A model generated the notes under the pieces. It was not told the DNA's origin. It did not search any database and saw only the letters and a program-made list of their open reading frames with translations. The translations under genes were made by a program, and so were the position numbers. A DNA stretch of 64,000 nt from Xanthostigma xanthostigma (taxonomy: Eukaryota; Arthropoda; Insecta; Raphidioptera; Raphidiidae): NCBI GenBank assembly GCA_963575645.1, contig OY754465.1:54893901-54957900 (forward strand), given 5' to 3'. The first letter of the stretch is position 1, and each line of letters opens with the position of its first letter. Below are positions 23,441 through 36,295 of this stretch, in pieces.

Positions 23441-23601
23441 ACTCAGTGTGTAGAAAATTTCATAAAAATATCTAAGAATGATAAGAAAATTATGATAAAA
23501 AAATTGTATTTATCTTAAAACTTTAACACCTTTAGCTCAAAAATTAAGAGGTTTAGGACATATTAACTTTTCTTCTTAAAATCACCGAAGGATTCACACC
23601 T

Positions 23602-24298
23602 TTAAGGAGGTTGAGCCGTTTTACGAAGATAATGAAAAAAATCTGAAATAAAGTTTTTTTAATAGATTTATTTATGACAAAATTTTCTGTAAAAAATCTA
23701 AAATCATTAGATTTATAAAGTAAAATATTAAAAAAAACTTTTACATGTAGTCTTATGGAAAATAATATGTCAACCTAGCATGCAAACGGTACATTTTAAC
23801 CAAATAATGTCAGCGCAGTTCCGAAAACTAACTATGTAAAGCACCGATGTCTTACGCATATTTTAATATTTTTTCCAATTTAATTAGGAGACTTTTAATC
23901 AAAAAAAAATATTAAACCTTAGAACTTTTCGATTTTGGACTTTTATTCTTGACAATTTTAACAATTTTAACTGAATTTTCAACTTTTTAATGATTTAGTT
24001 TTTATTACTTCTAATTTCTTTTTTTAATTATTTACTGCAAAAAATATGTAAAATACAGATATTTATATAAATTTATTTTTTCTAACCTAACTTTGTACAA
24101 AAAATTCAAAAATTAATCCATTAAGTAAAATACTGAAATAATTAATTAATATTAAAAAAAATATTTATTTATGCCTTTATGACAATAATTTATTGGTATC
24201 ATCGACTTATAACATTTTGTAAAAAATTATTATGGAAAAGTTCCCATTTAGAATTCGACTTACTTTTGATTGGGACTGTAACGGATCAACCTCCTTAA
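23602..24298 (+). mobile_element. Second TTAA-flanked MITE family, copy 1
   Basis: TTAAGGAGGTTGAGCCGTT begins and AACGGATCAACCTCCTTAA ends the element; TTAA flanks both inverted ends. About 697 bp, AT-rich, non-coding. A reversed, end-truncated copy is at 58446-59100. Confidence 0.75.
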
Positions 24299-24369
24299 GT
24301 ATCGGCGCACAATTAATAAACATTCTGTATATAACATAACAAAACATTCTTTATACAGGTGTTTTTTAA

Positions 24370-24600
24370 AAACTTTGGACGTTTTTCTTTAAAAAATAAA
24401 AAAAAGTTCGAACGAAAATTGTCGGGTATCAACACAAAGCTCTTTAATTTTAACGCGATAATATATAGCCCATGTCCATCCTGAAGGTCCATTGTAAATA
24501 TTGGTGAAAAAAAAATTTGAAATCCAATGAGTAATTTCGGAGATTACCTCCTACATCCAACTTACAAACTTTACCTGTTTATAATAATATTAGTATAGAT
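24370..24600 (-). mobile_element. Helitron-like fragment (reversed)
   Basis: The minus strand from 24600 reads ATCTATACTAATATTATTA, then GTAAGTTGGATGTAGGAGG and GGATGGACATGGGC. These are the same blocks as at 21051, 53207 and 61925. Confidence 0.5.
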
Positions 24601-24894
24601 AATATCTCCCCCATGATATTTTCACCCTGTTTAGTGGGGATACCACAGCGCATATCCCGCCAACGTAACTACATGTATAGCCCACGCCGGCCGCCGCGCC
24701 GCACTGTCAAAATAAGCGTGGGTTTGCCACTGTGTGCTATGCGTATTTCAGAATCGATTTTACCTACTAGAGTACTACACGCATTTGCAGTGACAGATAA
24801 AAATATGATAAGTATATTGCAGAAGACCTTAACAGAAATTAAAAAAAAACACGCTTTTATAGCAATGTGCACTAAAAATTAAAAAAATATTTCG

Positions 24895-25681
24895 CAGAGC
24901 CGGACTAACGTATGGGCCTAACTGGGCCTGGGCCAGGAGCCTCGAGCTTCTAGGAGGGCCTCGTACTTTTCTAAGTACAAACAAATTAACCCACATAACT
25001 CGGGGTGTTTAAACCATGAGCAGGCAATCGCAGCACCGGATCTAGGGGGGAGCAAACCGGGGCACCTGCCCCGGGCGGCAATTTCAGGGGGCGCCAAAAT
25101 CATGATAGAATATGGTTGAAAACCATTTCAATCTGTATTTTTTCCGATTTACTCAATATGCTTGTTTTCTGACGATTTCCCATTCACGAAAAATGCCAAC
25201 AATTATATATTTGTGATTTTTTTAAAGTAATTTATTTCAAACGCTGGAGAGAGGGGGCGCCATTATCAAGTTTCTGCCCCCGTTCGAAAAAGCCCCAGAT
25301 CCGGGGCTGGGCAATCGCACATGACTCGGGTGGTAGGACTGTTGTTTATTTATAAAAACTAAACAATAAACTCCCATAAGCACATAATAAAATGAAACTT
25401 ATACGTTAATGCTATTTATCTGTAAGTAAGAGTCATTAATTCAAAATACGCGCTTAAGAATGTCGAAGGTAACGATTTTCATTTGTTTGAAGAGATCATA
25501 GATTGGATTCGTTTCATAAAAGATGAGACAAAAATGTATGTAACTATTTGTCAATAAATTAATTATAAAACCACAAATAAAATCTTTGTCATTCAAAGAA
25601 AATATCCTAAAAAAATTTCCTTGCAAGGGGCCTCACAGGCTCAAGTGCTCAAGGGCCTCTATAGTCATTAATCCGGCTCTG
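24895..25681. mobile_element. hAT-like element CAGAGCCGGACTAA, with nested hAT MITE
   Basis: Ends CAGAGCCGGACTAACG and CATTAATCCGGCTCTG are inverted (one mismatch in the first 14). A clear 8-bp duplication is not seen. The 25031-25309 element is inserted in it. Confidence 0.6.
25031..25309. mobile_element. hAT MITE
   Basis: Perfect 8-bp duplications GGCAATCG (25023-25030, 25310-25317) flank ends CAGCACCGGATCTAGG and CCCAGATCCGGGGCTG. 279 bp; GC-rich at both ends. Confidence 0.87.
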
Positions 25682-25689
25682 CTAATTTA

Positions 25690-26640
25690 GTTCAACAGCA
25701 ATAGGATGTCCCCCAACTTGATACAATATTTGACAGATTTCTCGATTTTTTTTAAAAACAGAATAAGTTAGGAGGGACCCTTACAAAATTGAAATTTTTT
25801 TGCAAAATAAGTTCGTTCTGTTTCGTTTGATATTGTACCTACATTCTGAATCGATTTCGACCATCCACAACCCTGTATCTCTTTTAGTTTCGGAGATATC
25901 GCCAATTTAAACTTTTGATTTTTATACATTTTTAATCAAGATATGAATTTGCGCTATTAAATCAGCGTACTTTTTTTATAAGACTCGTTAATATAAGGCA
26001 TATCTGAGACATTTATATATTTTTCCAAATATCGCAAATCTTTTCATGTTATGCGTTTTACAAATCTGCGACTTTTTAAGGCACTAAGCGATTTTTGGCC
26101 CGTTTTATATTAACCAACCTTATAGGAAAAGTCATTCTGAAACGATTTTGACCATCCACAACCTTGTATCACTTTAAGTTTCAGAGATTTATTTATATTA
26201 TTTGAGAAAAATTTTAAAACGCCATAACTTCTAAACGACTAGGTAATAGGTGGGAGTGGTCGGAATCGATTTAGCGCGATTTTTTCTATAAGAACAACCT
26301 CAGTTGTAAGTCGTATGTAAACAATATCTCGGATTTTTTAAAAACCGAAAAAATAAGAAAGGAGGACCTTTCTTACAAAATTAAAAAAATTTTGTGAAAT
26401 AAATTCGCTCTGTTTCAGTGGGTCCCTGATTTTATCAGTTTAAAAAACAATTTTTGACGTTTTAAAATCGGAAGCGAATAGGTAAGTAGGTTCTGAAAAA
26501 AAAACCACATGTCAAATAATGACATTGATTTTTAAATAAAAACGTGGAACTATTTAACTAAATATAGTTTTAACCAGGGTCGATTTGGGACCTAAAAATT
26601 ACGAGAAAATTTTCAAGCGCTTTTACAAGACCGTGTAACT
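25690..26640. repeat. Degenerate internal repetition, unclassified
   Basis: Blocks occur twice with divergence: TCGATTTCGACCATCCACAA near 25852 and a variant near 26142; TTACAAAATTGAAATTTTTT near 25780 and a variant near 26372. No frame of note. Possibly one old duplicated element. Confidence 0.4.
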
Positions 26641-26922
26641 AAAAAAAAATCCGGACTGGACTGGACCGGCATACAGAGGACCTGCGTCCCTCCGGGCATA
26701 GTCCCGATATTCCCTGAAGCAGACCGACGCTGGTTTTAACTAATATTTAAATATTAATAAATATAAAGGTATGTAATATATTATGATAGTTTAATACCAA
26801 TAAAACAAAAATGACTGGTGTAATAAAATGCTAGAACTTAAGAAGTTTCACTTCTAACACGCGAGTGTCTTGCGCATACTTTTTTCATAAACTACATTAA
26901 GATAAAAAACAGACTTCCTTAC

Positions 26923-27110
26923 CTTCATTTTTTCTTCTTTTGGTTACGTTATTTAAGGCACTAAAATCAACATAAATCAACAAACTTAAACATGCTATTA
27001 GATATAAACATTGGAACATTTAAACAATAATAATATAAACACAAATATCAACAAATAGTCGTCCCGTTTTGCATTGTATTAAATACTTTTTCACTTTTAA
27101 GGTTAAACTG
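26923..27110 (-). promoter_or_regulatory. Possible transcription start and 5' untranslated exon
   Basis: On the minus strand an arthropod-like initiator (GGTGTCAGTTTAACC, near 27115) is followed by about 190 nt ending AAAAAATGAAG|GTAAGGAAG, a very strong donor. It reads like a 5' exon for a minus-strand gene, and the signal-peptide gene at 12.6 kb is the nearest candidate. If joined, its ATG would open a short upstream frame overlapping the main start. Low confidence. Confidence 0.25.
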
Positions 27111-27516
27111 ACACCGACCACAAATTATAATTAAATAAACGTTTCCACAAAAACAGCCGTCTTGTACCCGTATTATTATCGCATAGTGGAGTTATAACAT
27201 CCTGTCTGATAAACTTATGCAACCGAATTCGATGATTATGACGACTGATTAGAGACTGCTAAATAATAGTTTTAATAAATAAATAGTGCAAATTGTAAAT
27301 AAGTTAAAAATAAATTAATATCCAATAATTGATCAGGACCTACTAATACAATCATTAGGCGCAGTGCCTAGGACCAACGTAAAAAATAGAAAAAAAAGTT
27401 TAAAGTCCAAAACTAATTGCCAAGATAATTTGCTTCTATTTCTAAACATTAAGTTGTAGGTTATAGACGCTCGATAAGGAAGGTCAATAGTATAGAATTT
27501 GTTTATTAGTAGGTAT

Positions 27517-28004
27517 TAGTGATGTGCCGGATCGTTAAAAATGTATATCCGCGGATACGGATCTTAACTTTCGTAGAGTACGCGGCGGTAAATATTGCAC
27601 ATCGACGTTTGGAAAGAGACTATCTGTTATGGGAAAAAGTTATTGACCTCTTTAAGAGTTAACTCTCATAACAGATTGTCTCTTTCCAAAGATCGATGTG
27701 CAATATCTCATTAAAAAGATAGTTGATTTAGTACCTTTGAGTTATGTACTATTAGTATGGTACTCACTATGATAAATGTTTGCAATATAAAGGTGCCAAA
27801 TACGATTAAAAAAAATAAAAAATAATCTGAATGGAATTTAACAGGTTTTCATTATTACCTAATCACCCATTCCTATATATAGGTATATATATAAAATTTC
27901 ATCTATGAATTGAAAATTAATAAGGTAAAAGATCCGCAAAAAACTAACGGATACGGATCTTTCTTCTCCCTCAGATACAGATACGGATATCCGGCACATC
28001 ATTA
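27517..28004. mobile_element. MITE TAGTGATGTGCCGGATC, copy 1
   Basis: Begins TAGTGATGTGCCGGATCG and ends CCGGCACATCATTA. The interior hairpin (AAGAGACTATCTGTTATGGG with CATAACAGATTGTCTCTTTC) and text match copy 2 at 57534-58060. No 8-bp duplication is found here; the right edge adjoins another hAT insertion. Confidence 0.7.
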
Positions 28005-28017
28005 TTATCAACACAAG

Positions 28018-29501
28018 AAGGGGCGGATCTATATAATGGCTTTTTGGGCTGCAGCCCAGGGCCCCGTGGATATAAAGAGCCCCCAGCTCCCATTGAAGAC
28101 TATGAACATTATTGCTAATTTCTTTTGCAATAATGTCTTACAGTTGCTGTTTGTGTGTCTAAGATCAAATAAATAAAATATTTCATTTTTTCCTATACCG
28201 TATACATTGGGGTGATCTTTTATTAATTGTTTCTTTTCGGTTGCATTTGCTCATGTTTTAGGATTGGACCTAAAAATAATTCTCCCAAAATCTCAGCTTT
28301 CTAGATCAAACCTGTGAAAAGTGCAAACCGAGTTTGTTTCCCATTTAATTAACATGGGAAAAACGACGTTTTTACTCAAACATGGATAGCTGGTAGACAT
28401 TTTTTTAATTTATTTTTGATAACAGCAATTTGGAGAGAATTGAATTTCCCACAAAAAAAGGTCCTTAGTACTAAATCCGTTAATTCATTATTTTCAAAGA
28501 TATGCCTGTTTAAACATTAATTAATTAAATGAAATCCGATTTTTATGGGAATGTTTAAACGAATATATTTTTGAAAATAATGAGTTCAAGGATTTAGTAC
28601 TAAGGCCATTTTTTGTGAGAAATTTAAGTCTCTACAAAATACTGCTTTCAAAAATTAAAAAAAAAATTTACCAGCTATCCATGTTTGAGTAAAAACGTTG
28701 TTTTTTTCCATGTTAATCAAATGGGAAACACACTTGGTTTGCGCCGTTCACAGGTTTGATCTAGAAAGTTGAAATTTTGGGAGAATTTTTTTGAAGTCCA
28801 ATTTTAAAACATTAGTCAATGAGACCGAAAAAAAAATACGTGTGGCACTCGGGGACTGCCGCGGTTAAGCTATTGCATATTCTTTTTAGGTCTTTAAGTT
28901 TTTCTTCTCTATAAAACGAAAATAGCTAGGTATAAATAATAAGGTATAAATAGTGTAATTACACACCAAAACAATTATTCATTCCAAAAATTTGAACAAA
29001 AAGAACGATATTAAGAGTTTGATCATAGAATTTCGCGCGATGTACATTTATATAGATATAATATCATATATACTTTCTCTGCACATAACCTAAATAATTT
29101 AGGTTATTTTTATAGCAGTATTATATATAAATTCATTTATACACAAGTAAAGATAGAATCAGTTATGAGCAGTTATGCAGTTATGAGCACACAAACACCG
29201 TGCTGAAGTCTGCCGAACTGAAACGACGTTAGACGATGTACGGCTGTCAACGGCGCACCGCTGTGCCGGTCGGAGTGGGGGGTGTTAGTTTTTTTTCGTT
29301 ACGGAATGGGTGTTAGGTTTTTTTTCGTTACGGAATTTCTTGATTCGGTCGCCGCGCTCAAAGCCCGCGATAGAAGCTATGCAATAGCTTAATAAAAATA
29401 AACACTATATAGTCTATACTCTATAGTATACATCACTTTTTTTGACAGGTAGGCCCCCAAATAATTAGCCCAGAGCCCCACACATTCACGATCCGCCCCT
29501 G
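28018..29501. mobile_element. hAT MITE, CAGGGGCGGATC type, copy 2 with insert
   Basis: Flanking duplications AACACAAG and AACACGAG (7 of 8) surround ends AAGGGGCGGATCTAT and GATCCGCCCCTG. It shares the body of 16072-17006 but carries about 600 extra bases (28840-29440). Confidence 0.82.
28840..29440. repeat. Insert in hAT copy 2 with inverted edges
   Basis: It is absent from the related copy at 16072-17006. Near its edges are TTAAGCTATTGCATA and its complement TATGCAATAGCTTAA, and inside are duplicated blocks (GGTGTTAGTTTTTTTTCGTT and a variant, 29280-29330). Likely an independent insertion; exact edges are unclear. Confidence 0.5.
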
Positions 29502-29509
29502 AACACGAG

Positions 29510-30600
29510 ACGATCAGTGGGACACTGATTTTAAAACGCAAAATAAATACAATCAGTGTACAAAACAGTTACGTAACTTACCTAATGACATTGTTTCGTG
29601 ATAAATTGTGAATATTATGATATTCTAATTATCAGCTTTTTCAAACACTTTGAACAACAAAATACAACACACACCGTGTCACTACTGCCGTAAGTTATGC
29701 GTCGTATAGATGCTTATTTGTAGTGCTGACGGTAAATGCAGCTCACAGTTGATCTAAATAACACACTATAACTCGTGGGTCAGGGTTTGCCTGGTGTACA
29801 ATGAGGGTATCTGATGATGACGTTTTATGTGCTGCTGCGGAGCGCAAGAAAGTCTGCCACACAGACCACACACGAATTTTGTGGTTTACCAGTGGCTGTT
29901 AAACTTCAGCGTTTCCTAACATTAAATATGGAAAGTATAATTCATTTCAAAATTATGAAGTACTTTGATTGTTCTGCAGCTCTGCAGCGCTCGCAGAGGA
30001 ACTGCTACTGGTTGGTTTATTCCATATAGGTACTTTTATTTTATACTGAGCACAGAAATAAAATCGCAATCGAACTATTAGGGTGCAAACATATACTTCT
30101 GTCTTTTTTTACGCCGTAAGCACTGGCGTATCCAGGAGGGTAAAACAAGCACGGGGGACCCGGCTTAAGAAATTTATAATTTGCCCCCTCCTGGGCCAAA
30201 AGCTGGGTACGACCATGTTAACGTCATAGAAAAAGACGTTTTTGAAACAGAGATACTTTATTCAGATTGAATGCAAGTACCTACATCAACCAATCCTATC
30301 ATCAGAGAAATCAGGGAATTACATCGAAGAAAGAGAAGCAGATATATTTTCTATACGCTTTGTTGCGTTCACTCACCGCACATTGAGTAGATAGGCAATG
30401 ATTCATATAGTTAATTAATAGATATATGCAATTCTTAACGGTAGGTTAAGATCTATCAACAGAGAAACTACTATTATAACAGGAGGTAATGTCACAAGAT
30501 GTAGAGGCCAATAAAACATATATTAAGAAAAAAAGACGGGTTGCACTCTGGGAGTGCCGGCAGAAGTGAAAACTTGAATATTAACGACTTAATGTTTTGC
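29510..30600. other. Intergenic stretch, repeats only
   Basis: A possible small hAT remnant begins CACTGGCGTATCCAGGAGGG at 30121. The block ending near 30080 (AAATCGCAATCGAACTA) has its complement near 10990. No supported gene; the frame 29814-30029 has no family resemblance. Confidence 0.4.
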
Positions 30601-30638
30601 ATTTAGAAGCATTGTTTATTTATTGGCAACACTTGTAA

Positions 30639-30783
30639 ATAAAATGGTTTGTATCATAGATTGCATTTTTCTGTACGATATTTCAACGCTAGATGTCTAA
30701 CGTATAAAAAATAAAATGGTTTGTATCATAGATTGCATTTTTATGTACGATATTTCTACGCTAGATGTCTAACGTTGTATAAA
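30639..30783. repeat. Two-unit tandem repeat, 72-bp period
   Basis: AAAATGGTTTGTATCATAGA begins each unit (30641 and 30713); the units differ at only a few bases, so the duplication is recent. Confidence 0.85.
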
Positions 30784-31861
30784 AAATATCTGGAAATTAC
30801 TATCACTTAGAGAGTCTCACCCAGTTCTTTCTTTTCCTGACACGAGTTTAACATTTTTTACCCATTACAAAAAAAGTGTACAACGCCGCTAAAGAAGTTT
30901 TCACTTCAAAAAAACAGGAGATAAACAGGTAGTTAAATAAATAAATAAATTAAAGAAACGTTTAGAATTTCTTTCAAATAAAATGAATCATTTATTTATT
31001 TACAATAACTTTTCTTTACATAATACAATCAAAATACAAATAAATCCAATCGATATTGGGTTTAACAACGCCAACATCTTTACAGTTTAAACACAAACAA
31101 CAAATAGATATTTAGGCAAGAACCTCGAATCCTTAAATGTACATTGAATTTGTGTCAATATGTCAAAATAGGCAGCTATTTCAATAAGTCTAAATAGCCA
31201 TTGATAAACTGAAGTACTTCCAATGTAACCGAATAATCAATAATCGTAATATGACGTTCTTCTTTTAATGTACAAATGATGAATGGTACTATTTTGTAAA
31301 ATTACTTTAAAAATCTTATGTATCTATTAGCCCACCACATTTAGCTTAATATAATATTACAGAGAAATGACATGGTATATATACAATAAATTTAAATAAA
31401 TATATTTTGGTTTGAAGATACGCAAATTAAATACAGAAATTAAAATCTCAGCACTGCCAAATAATAACTATTTTTGTATAAAATTATATAATAGCCAAAA
31501 AACACATTTAGTCACCAAAAATAAAATGTTATGCTAGAATATTTCTTATGTATTAAAAATTTCATACATACATCAAAAAAATTTATTTAAAAAATAATAT
31601 ATTTATTATTTTATCATCGTATTAATTTGTTCCTGAATATGAACAAATTATTAAAACGAAATCTCATGAAACTAAAACATATTAATCTCAATCTAGGTAC
31701 CCACCTACCTGAGCGTCACTGTACATGCCCTGTTTATATCAAGTTTTCTGAAATGACTTTTGTGATATCAAAATCAGTAGCGCCAAATTATGTAACAACA
31801 GAGTTGTCAAATGCAGCGCACCGGGTGCATGTACCAAAAACCGATCACCAGTGAAATAAGA

Positions 31862-32335
31862 AAGGGCCCCGCACAAACCTTATGGATTTGGTTCTCGGTT
31901 AAATTGATTAAAACTGATTTTATTTTATAGTTTAAAGGTTAGTAAGAAAAAGTGTCCACGGGCACAGCCTAAAAACCAATAGATTTTTAGCTACAGATAT
32001 GTTTAGCGAAATTTTACAATCTTAAAAAATACTAAGCTCTATAGAAATATGTTTTGAGTGCGCTGAATCTGAATATGACATTATTACAAGGTGACACCTT
32101 CCAACATTATTTAGTTTTCGACTATTTTTCTATTTTTAAAAAAAAGCACAAAAGTTGAACATGGAACATGTTTGTGAATTCAATCTAAAATCTCGCTAAA
32201 CATATCTGTAGCTAAAAATCTATTAGTTTTTAGGGTATGCGCCCATGGACACTTTTCCTTAGTGACCTTTAAACTATAAAATAATCAAATTAACCAAGAA
32301 CCAAATCCCATAAGTTTGTGCAGGGTCCTTTTCAG
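31862..32335. mobile_element. Foldback MITE
   Basis: AAGGGCCCCGCACAAACCTT and TAAGTTTGTGCAGGGTCCTT are inverted, and pairing continues inward for about 200 bp per arm (AGCTACAGATATGTTTAGCG with its complement). No target duplication identified. Confidence 0.75.
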
Positions 32336-33113
32336 TTAAGAAATCGGTTAAAAATCGGTTTTTATAACTAAGTATCAAAAGCAAAATTTTGAAAATACAG
32401 TTTGTAGCACGCAAATAAAATATAATTCGGTATCACAAAACAAATTGCTTATTCCAAAGAATTCTTTCCACCTACATCACATAATTTTCGTAATGTCCTA
32501 ACTAATCTATTTACAAATTTTGATAAAAAAAATATCACTTAACTCTTCTTCTTGATTTTACAACTTTTATTTAATTAGAAAAAGAAAAACTATCAACAGA
32601 TATCTATTTTCGATAAACTTAGAAGCGTAAGCTTTCAACAAAAAAAAGACCAACAATTTTTTATAACATAAAAGACAGAAAAACTAAGTATTCTTTAAAT
32701 GTCTGCATATATAAAATAACAAATAACTTACAACTAATCATCAACAAATTGTTACAAAATTACTGTCTTCTTTTTTATTCCACACTGTGGAATTACTGTA
32801 CAAATCTAAAACTTAATTGCACAACTAACCGAAACAATCTTAGATACAAAGTTATTTAAATTTGAACAATAATTAATTGATCTCTCAGATCTTACAAATA
32901 TTCTTCAATATTTATCAACCGACGTCTTAAATAAATTTTGTACTTTGTTCCCCACTGTTTAAAAAATGTACTGAATACTCTGAAGTAGCAAACGTCATTG
33001 GTACAAAAACCACGAGAAAAAAAATTGGTTGTCTGTAAAGTCGGTTTACGGACGATAGTTTTACGTGATAACGTCATAAAGAAACATTGATGAAAAATTG
33101 CATACTTTTATGA

Positions 33114-33160
33114 ATTACACTTTTCGGAACGTTACACTTTTCGGAACGTTACACTTTTTC
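33114..33160. repeat. Short tandem repeat, TTACACTTTTCGGAACG
   Basis: TTACACTTTTCGGAACG occurs twice head to tail and a third, partial unit follows (TTACACTTTTTCG). Confidence 0.8.
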
Positions 33161-35270
33161 GTGCATGCAGCCGCTGTTTCATCAATTTATAAGACGTTAT
33201 CACGTCAAAAATATTTCAACTTTTTTTAAGATTCAAGTATACTTTTACCTTAAAAAAAAAATCCGGCAGCAACCGTCATAATAAATCGTTGATTCTACTG
33301 CGCGTTTTCTATTTAAACTGACGTATTTCGACTGTCATTCGGTCGCCGATCCCCGCGCCTTACTATCTCTAAACGCACGAACGGATCTCATATAAAAAAT
33401 AAGTGCAGCCAGTAACGCACTCGACTGTTTGAACATTAACAAAAGAGAAGTGTTTCTAGGTTATAAAACTTTATTTCTATTTAAACGCGCTCGAGTTAAA
33501 TTTCTGCATTTGATCTTCAGAGTATTACTCGGGGTGGCTTTATTCAGCTGATTCAAATAACTGAAAGTTCAGTTTACTTTTTCGTGAATACTGCAGCGCT
33601 ATCTGATGTTTAAATACCATGTTTGATTTATAAATAAAGCGCATGCGCGTTTTCAAGTAAACAATTGACTGTCAATTGTGCTTGAGAAAGAGTACACACT
33701 CAGATGATCGAATTTGTCTGCTTTTCTTTTAAAAGCGAGTCGATTCTAAAAGGATAGACGTTGAAGTGAACGGAGTACTTTAGATGCGATATTTCATATC
33801 GGTGAAAGCATCTTGTTACTGTATAATGTTAGCACGCAATATTCTTGGCGTTAGACCTTTCTTAGGTACAATTTTTAAGCATAAAACAGTTTAGGCATTT
33901 GTTTATTAGTTTGTTATCTATGCACAGCGGTCCTTTCATAATTTTTCAATGTGTGGTAGCAAAAATTTATATGACCCGCAACTTTTTATACGTCAAGTTA
34001 ATTTCTGTGCTACCGTCAACGACAAAGTATAGAACTGCAAATTACAGGAAAAACTTGACTGGATTCTTCCTTCAATCTAGTTTCTCAAAAATGATCTCGA
34101 TAAATTAACGATCACAATATTTTTAAGTAACGAACGCAAACCCATCTGATAATTTGCTATATCTCATCGTATTCGGTTACTAACTCTGTGTGCATCTGTT
34201 TTTAAATAACACTACAGAGGGAGTCATGTATTTTCAATACCATTTTACTCACGTATTTTTAAGTTTTCAGTCCCTATTTCTCCCGCGAGTGTCTATTCCT
34301 GCACTGCTGTCAATTGAAAAATATGTTTGGTAACGTTTAACCTCAAAATTAATGAAGGTCTTTTTCTGATTGATCTAGAACTGTCGCAATGTGAGGATAA
34401 AATGGAAGTTGAAAATACACGAGTTTTACTGAAGTTACATTAATTTTCTTTTGCCAAAATTGATTACAAAAGAACACTGTGCTATAAACAAATAAATAGC
34501 AGAAGTTAACAAAAACCCAGTTTTTTTTCTTTTTTAAATACTGATAACGATTTTCAATAATCTATCGATATGTGTGCAATCAGACTATTGGTTTCTGGTT
34601 TTTTCTTCAAATTCTTTAAGTATATGTTTGTTTAAAAAAATCTCCATTGACTTTTTTACATTAAATACTTCTAGAAAATTGTAAACATTAATATCAAACT
34701 ATTACAATTTAATGACGCGTTAATAATTTATCGGAACTTTTAGGCAGACGCTGGTAAAAAAAAAACGTGTGAGACTCCGCCCACATAAGCTCACGGACAA
34801 GCGAAACTTTTTTAGAGTTATGAACACGTTTCATTCAGTTTCTATTATATCTCCCCGCCGTTGAATCATTTTCCCTTAAATTTTGCATTACCGAGGTTTC
34901 TTAACGTTACAGAAAATTTCAGACGGACGCTAAAAAAGTTTCACTTCAAAAACGTATCAAGCGTATTTAGCGAAAAGCCTGTCTGGATGCTCAAAATTAC
35001 CTACAAATACGAAAAGTTCAAATTATTTCTGGCATCACTGATATACAATTTCGGTATTAGAGCTAGGTATAGACGAGCACTTTTGTCTTTACGAACAGAA
35101 AAACAATTTCTCAAGTCGCATACAAAAATTAATACCAATAAAAACAGTGTGTTTATAAATCTCTTCATCAGGGATACTGTAGCTAAACTGCAATAACAAA
35201 ATTGCACGAGTACGTAGAAGCTATACAATAAAACTGTACAAAAATTCAATGGCTTGAATGAAACAATTTT

Positions 35271-36295
35271 TTAAACGTGTGATTCCAGAGGCACTTTATA
35301 AACTCTGGACTCAGGTAAACTTTGGGGCCTCGCTCCGATAAAATGTTGTCTCAACGCTACAATCATTCCTTCTGGACCGAGTAAGCTAATTTCAAACAAA
35401 AACCTTTCTCGTCTCGATGAACTTAAATCGGGAGAACTTGTCCTGAGAGATGATTTCTCCTTGTTATTTTCACCCTCTGCCACACACGAAGATTCTTCTC
35501 CTTCAGCTTGGTTCTGCAATCGGTTGTCAAGCCAATGAACTTTATCGAAGTCTTTTGTGCCGCCGACGGTGTGTCGCCTTTTGATAGATCTTTCTGGCAT
35601 GCCGTTCTTACGTTTTAACTTTACGGTGGCATCTCTGGTCGATTTCTTATTAAACGAACTCGTCAACTCCCTTCTTTTGCTGATGTTCGATTCAGTCTTT
35701 TCGTTTTTTGTTAAACTGTCCGATCGTTTCAACTTTTCATTCTTTTCCGATGATCTATTTAGACTTTCCGATCTTTTTAATTTACCGTTTGAAGGCGAAA
35801 CTGAACTTCGATCCGGTTTATTCAAAGATTCTGAACGTTTCAATTTAGTCGTAGAAGGAAGGTTAAATTTTTCGTTTTTCTCCGACGTTTTGACTACCCT
35901 ATCGTTATCGGGGAGCGATTCGTTATCGGCTGACGTTTCGTCTTTGTCGTCATCTTTTTCTTTCTCGACTATGTCTTTTTCGGTTTTTTTAAAAGTATTT
36001 TTATTTACATTTGTATCCATTTTCAAAAATATATCGCTTACGTTCGTTTTGTGCAAACTAGGATTTCTAAATAATTTTATCGGAGAGCCCGGAGCTTTAT
36101 TAGCACTTAAGGTTTGTGATGATATATTTTGACTAACCGTAAGATTCGTTGTCTGTGATTTTTTTGAATCCGATACCTGCTTTTCTGGTGATTCGTCTAC
36201 AAAAGGTATTGATTCGTTTACCATTAGGGACTGACTGGCGGACGAACTAAATAAATGATCCAGTGTTGTTGTGATGCTTGTCAAAAGATCCGAAC
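35271..36295 (-). CDS. RhoGAP gene last coding exon
   Basis: 1025 nt; the carried G plus GT gives Gly, then GSDLLTSITTTLDHLFSSS. It is rich in Ser, Lys, Asn and Glu, with a repeated short pattern LKRSESLN / LKRSDSLT (four copies around 35715-35850). It then has SIKRRHTVGGTKDFDKVHWL, the hallmark C-terminal motif of ARHGAP21/23, and stops TAA at 35271. The repeated R-S-E/D-S-L motifs look like phosphorylation or 14-3-3 sites; that is inference. The minus-strand frame upstream of 36295 is intron. Confidence 0.92.

Larger units (their letters stand above)
30960..35270 (-). other. AT-rich region downstream of RhoGAP stop; possible 3' UTR
   Basis: No coding frame is convincing. Several AATAAA signals occur on the minus strand (for example near 33470, 33900 and 30990), so the end of the RhoGAP transcript cannot be fixed. 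It contains the 31862-32335 foldback and a 20-bp duplication at 33114-33160, and a fragment of the hairpin-ended family (AAAGTTTCACTTC near 34937). Confidence 0.4.

Noticed and set aside
33385..33470. TATA-like ATATAAAAAA followed by a possible start and donor on the plus strand
   Set aside because: Motifs this simple are expected often in AT-rich DNA and no coding exon follows.
34861..35249. Overlapping frames on both strands just below the RhoGAP stop
   Set aside because: They overlap each other and lie where the RhoGAP 3' UTR is expected; no family resemblance.
35557..36132. 191-codon plus-strand frame
   Set aside because: Antisense shadow of the last RhoGAP exon, Ser/Phe-rich because it mirrors the Lys/Ser codons.
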